Positions 19,656 through 21,450 of a DNA stretch of 21,450 nt are shown one piece after another. A model generated the notes under the pieces. That model did not search any database. It was given only the letters and a program-made list of their open reading frames with translations, and had not been told where the DNA came from. This stretch comes from a virus. A program made the translations under genes and the position numbers. Location of the stretch: IMG/VR virus record IMGVR_UViG_3300017917_005344, positions 1 to 21,450 of that record. One strand, 5' to 3'. Position 1 is the stretch's first letter. Each line of letters begins with the position of its first letter.

Positions 19656-21450
19656 ATGTCAAATTCACTAAACTATAATATTAACTTTCAAAGTAATCTT
19701 GGAGACACCTTTGTTCAGATTAATAATACGGTAGGAAAAGCAACAGAAGGGGTAAATAAACTAGGGAAATCATTTAGTAGCTGTTATCAATTTTTTATTG
19801 CTTTTGAAGGCATTACTAATGGTCTCAATAATATCAAAGCAGGTATAGAATCTATTGTAACTCCTGGAGCAGATCTCAATCATAACATGATGGAACTATC
19901 AGCAATTACTGGAGTTACTGGAGATAAGTTAAAAGAAATTGAGGGATATGCTAGAAATACAGCCAAAGCCTTTGGGATAGATGCAAGCCAACAGGTAGAA
20001 TCGTACAAACTTATTTTGTCTAAACTTGGTCCAGAAATTGCCCAAAATAGTCAAGCCCTCAAAGCGATGGGCGATAGTGTAGCTATTACAAGTAAACTTA
20101 TGGGTGGCGATGCTACACAAGCTACAGAAGTATTGACTACCGCAATGAATCAATACGGAGTAGACCTCAGTGACCCTATACAGGCGAGCAAAGAAATGGC
20201 TAATATGATGAACATCATGGCAGGAGGCGCAAAAGTAGGCTCAGCCGAACTGCCACAAATCAAACAGGCTTTGGAGCAGGTAGGAATGGTCGCTAAAAAT
20301 ACTGGAATTTCATTTTCCGAAACTAATGCTGCTATTCAAGTCCTTGATAAAGCAGGAAAACAAGGTGCAGAAGGTGGCGTAGCACTCAGAAATGTATTGT
20401 CCATATTGGGCGAAGGTCGTTTTATGGCTAAACAAAGCAAACAGGCTTTGGAACAATATGGAATATCTGTAGAACAACTAGGAGACAAAAATTTAACATT
20501 AAAGCAAAGGCTAGAGCTTCTTAAGCCGATCATGAATGATTCGGCTTTGGTTTCTCAGATATTTGGTCGCGAAAATCAGGCATCTGCTATGGCATTAATA
20601 AACGGAGCAAATACTATTGATGAGTACAATAAGGCAATTCAGAACACAAATACAGCAAAGGAGCAGAGTAATATTATCATGGAATCCTACCAAGAAAAAA
20701 TGGCTCGAATCAAAGCTGGATTCAATGACTTAAAAATTTCAATTTTTAATGCTACTGAACCTTTTATGCCTTTTGCACAGAACGCTATAGATTCAGGCAT
20801 AGCACTAGGTCAATTTTCGCAATCTATGTACTCTGTTCATACTGCTTTCGGAGGAATTAAAAATTTTACAAAATCTTTATCTTTTGCACCTATCATTACC
20901 TCATTCACTTCTATGTGGGCTACTCTTACCGCAACTACAGCTACAGGTGCTACAGGTATTTCTGCAATTATTGCTAATATTCCTATAATAGGATGGATAG
21001 CTGTAGCCATAGCAGCCATAGCGGCACTTGGATATTATTTATACAATAATTCTCGAAAATTTAATGAGATTATTGGAGGTATTTGGGCAGTTACCAAAAT
21101 GCTATTTACTGGACTTTGGGAATTTATCAAAGGGTTTTTCACATTCCTATATGACGGCTTTATGATGCATGTAAAATTAGTTCAATGGGTCGCCAATGCT
21201 ATTTTTAACGGTTTCAAATTTGCCTTTGAAAAAATAAAAGGAGTAGCTGTATGGCTATGGAATGGATTCAAAAGTATTTTTGGAGGCGTGGCAGGATTGG
21301 TATCTCAATATATTATCTCTCCAATATCTACAGCCTTTGATTGGATTATGGGTAAAGTCAATGCAGTGCTTGGATGGTTTAAAAAAATCATCAAACCGCT
21401 TACCGACACCTTTAGTGCAGGAGCAAAAGCAGGAGGTGATGCTTATGATA
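19656..21450 (+). CDS. Tail tape measure protein (partial, runs off the window)
   Basis: The open frame starts at the ATG at 19656 (MSNSLNYNINFQSNLGD) and is still open at the last base, giving about 598 residues. It resembles the TP901-type tape measure core: YARNTAKAFGIDASQQVESY near residues 97-116, then MNQYGVDLSDPIQASKEMANMM split by Pro, VGSAELPQIKQALEQVGMVA, GGVALRNVLS and IFGREN, all recurrent in that family. Residues about 430-465 hold a long hydrophobic stretch (ISAIIANIPIIGWIAV, then AIAAIAALGYYLY), as usual in tape measures. The downstream part is rich in Trp/Phe helices. It sets tail length and passes through the host membrane on injection. Confidence 0.85.
   Translation, partial: MSNSLNYNINFQSNLGDTFVQINNTVGKATEGVNKLGKSFSSCYQFFIAFEGITNGLNNIKAGIESIVTPGADLNHNMMELSAITGVTGDKLKEIEGYARNTAKAFGIDASQQVESYKLILSKLGPEIAQNSQALKAMGDSVAITSKLMGGDATQATEVLTTAMNQYGVDLSDPIQASKEMANMMNIMAGGAKVGSAELPQIKQALEQVGMVAKNTGISFSETNAAIQVLDKAGKQGAEGGVALRNVLSILGEGRFMAKQSKQALEQYGISVEQLGDKNLTLKQRLELLKPIMNDSALVSQIFGRENQASAMALINGANTIDEYNKAIQNTNTAKEQSNIIMESYQEKMARIKAGFNDLKISIFNATEPFMPFAQNAIDSGIALGQFSQSMYSVHTAFGGIKNFTKSLSFAPIITSFTSMWATLTATTATGATGISAIIANIPIIGWIAVAIAAIAALGYYLYNNSRKFNEIIGGIWAVTKMLFTGLWEFIKGFFTFLYDGFMMHVKLVQWVANAIFNGFKFAFEKIKGVAVWLWNGFKSIFGGVAGLVSQYIISPISTAFDWIMGKVNAVLGWFKKIIKPLTDTFSAGAKAGGDAYD

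Noticed and set aside
1-21450. CRISPR array or insertion sequence
   Set aside because: No evenly spaced direct repeats and no transposase-like frame were seen.

Overview
The window is AT-rich and shows Bacteroidota habits: TAnnTTTG-type -7 boxes, A-rich leaders in place of Shine-Dalgarno sites, and a tRNA without encoded CCA. A member of the Flavobacteriia is plausible, but this is inferred from style and not from a marker gene. Almost all of it is the structural half of a Mu-like, contractile-tailed prophage. Roughly the first 586 bases look like host DNA carrying the broken C-terminal part of a type ISP/IIG restriction-modification gene.

Layout. Bases 1-586: host flank with a frameshifted R-M remnant. 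About 580-650: three TTcAAAATGT-type repeats that I read as the prophage end. Bases 660-18894: one long leftward operon. In transcription order it encodes protease/scaffold, major capsid, a tRNA-Met(CAU), two small membrane proteins (holin candidates), an M15 endolysin, two small hypotheticals, a coiled-coil fibre-like protein, a lipoprotein with a C-terminal membrane segment (u-spanin candidate), a charged small protein, tail sheath, tail tube, a conserved tail-region protein, a TerS-like HTH protein, gp36-like, gpW/gp25-like, LysM-like, a fibre/collar protein, baseplate J, a tail wedge-like protein, a 303-aa unknown, DUF935 portal, MuF head protein with a nuclease-like C-terminus, gp37-like, gpG-like, TerL, and a D12-class adenine methylase. 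A strong intrinsic terminator follows the methylase. Bases 18895-19031: divergent promoter region with dyad symmetry. From 19032 rightwards: tail assembly chaperone with a textbook -1 frameshift site, then the tape measure gene, which runs off the window.

How it works together. The leftward operon makes the head, packaging motor, most of the tail, lysis functions and DNA modification. The rightward operon starts the tail-length module. Transposase, repressor and early genes are not in the window and should lie to the right.

The most interesting non-coding signals are two structured elements in gaps of the leftward operon, both read best on the opposite (+) strand. Each begins just after the same TATTTTTGCA box. 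The one at 1598-1724 has a long multi-helix arm, a 13-bp loop-to-tail pairing that uses G-U wobbles only valid on the + strand, and a terminator hairpin that competes with that pairing. The one at 4418-4498 is closed by a perfect 14-bp repeat running into a U-rich tail, and overlaps the 3' end of the MuF-nuclease gene. These are candidate phage ncRNAs.
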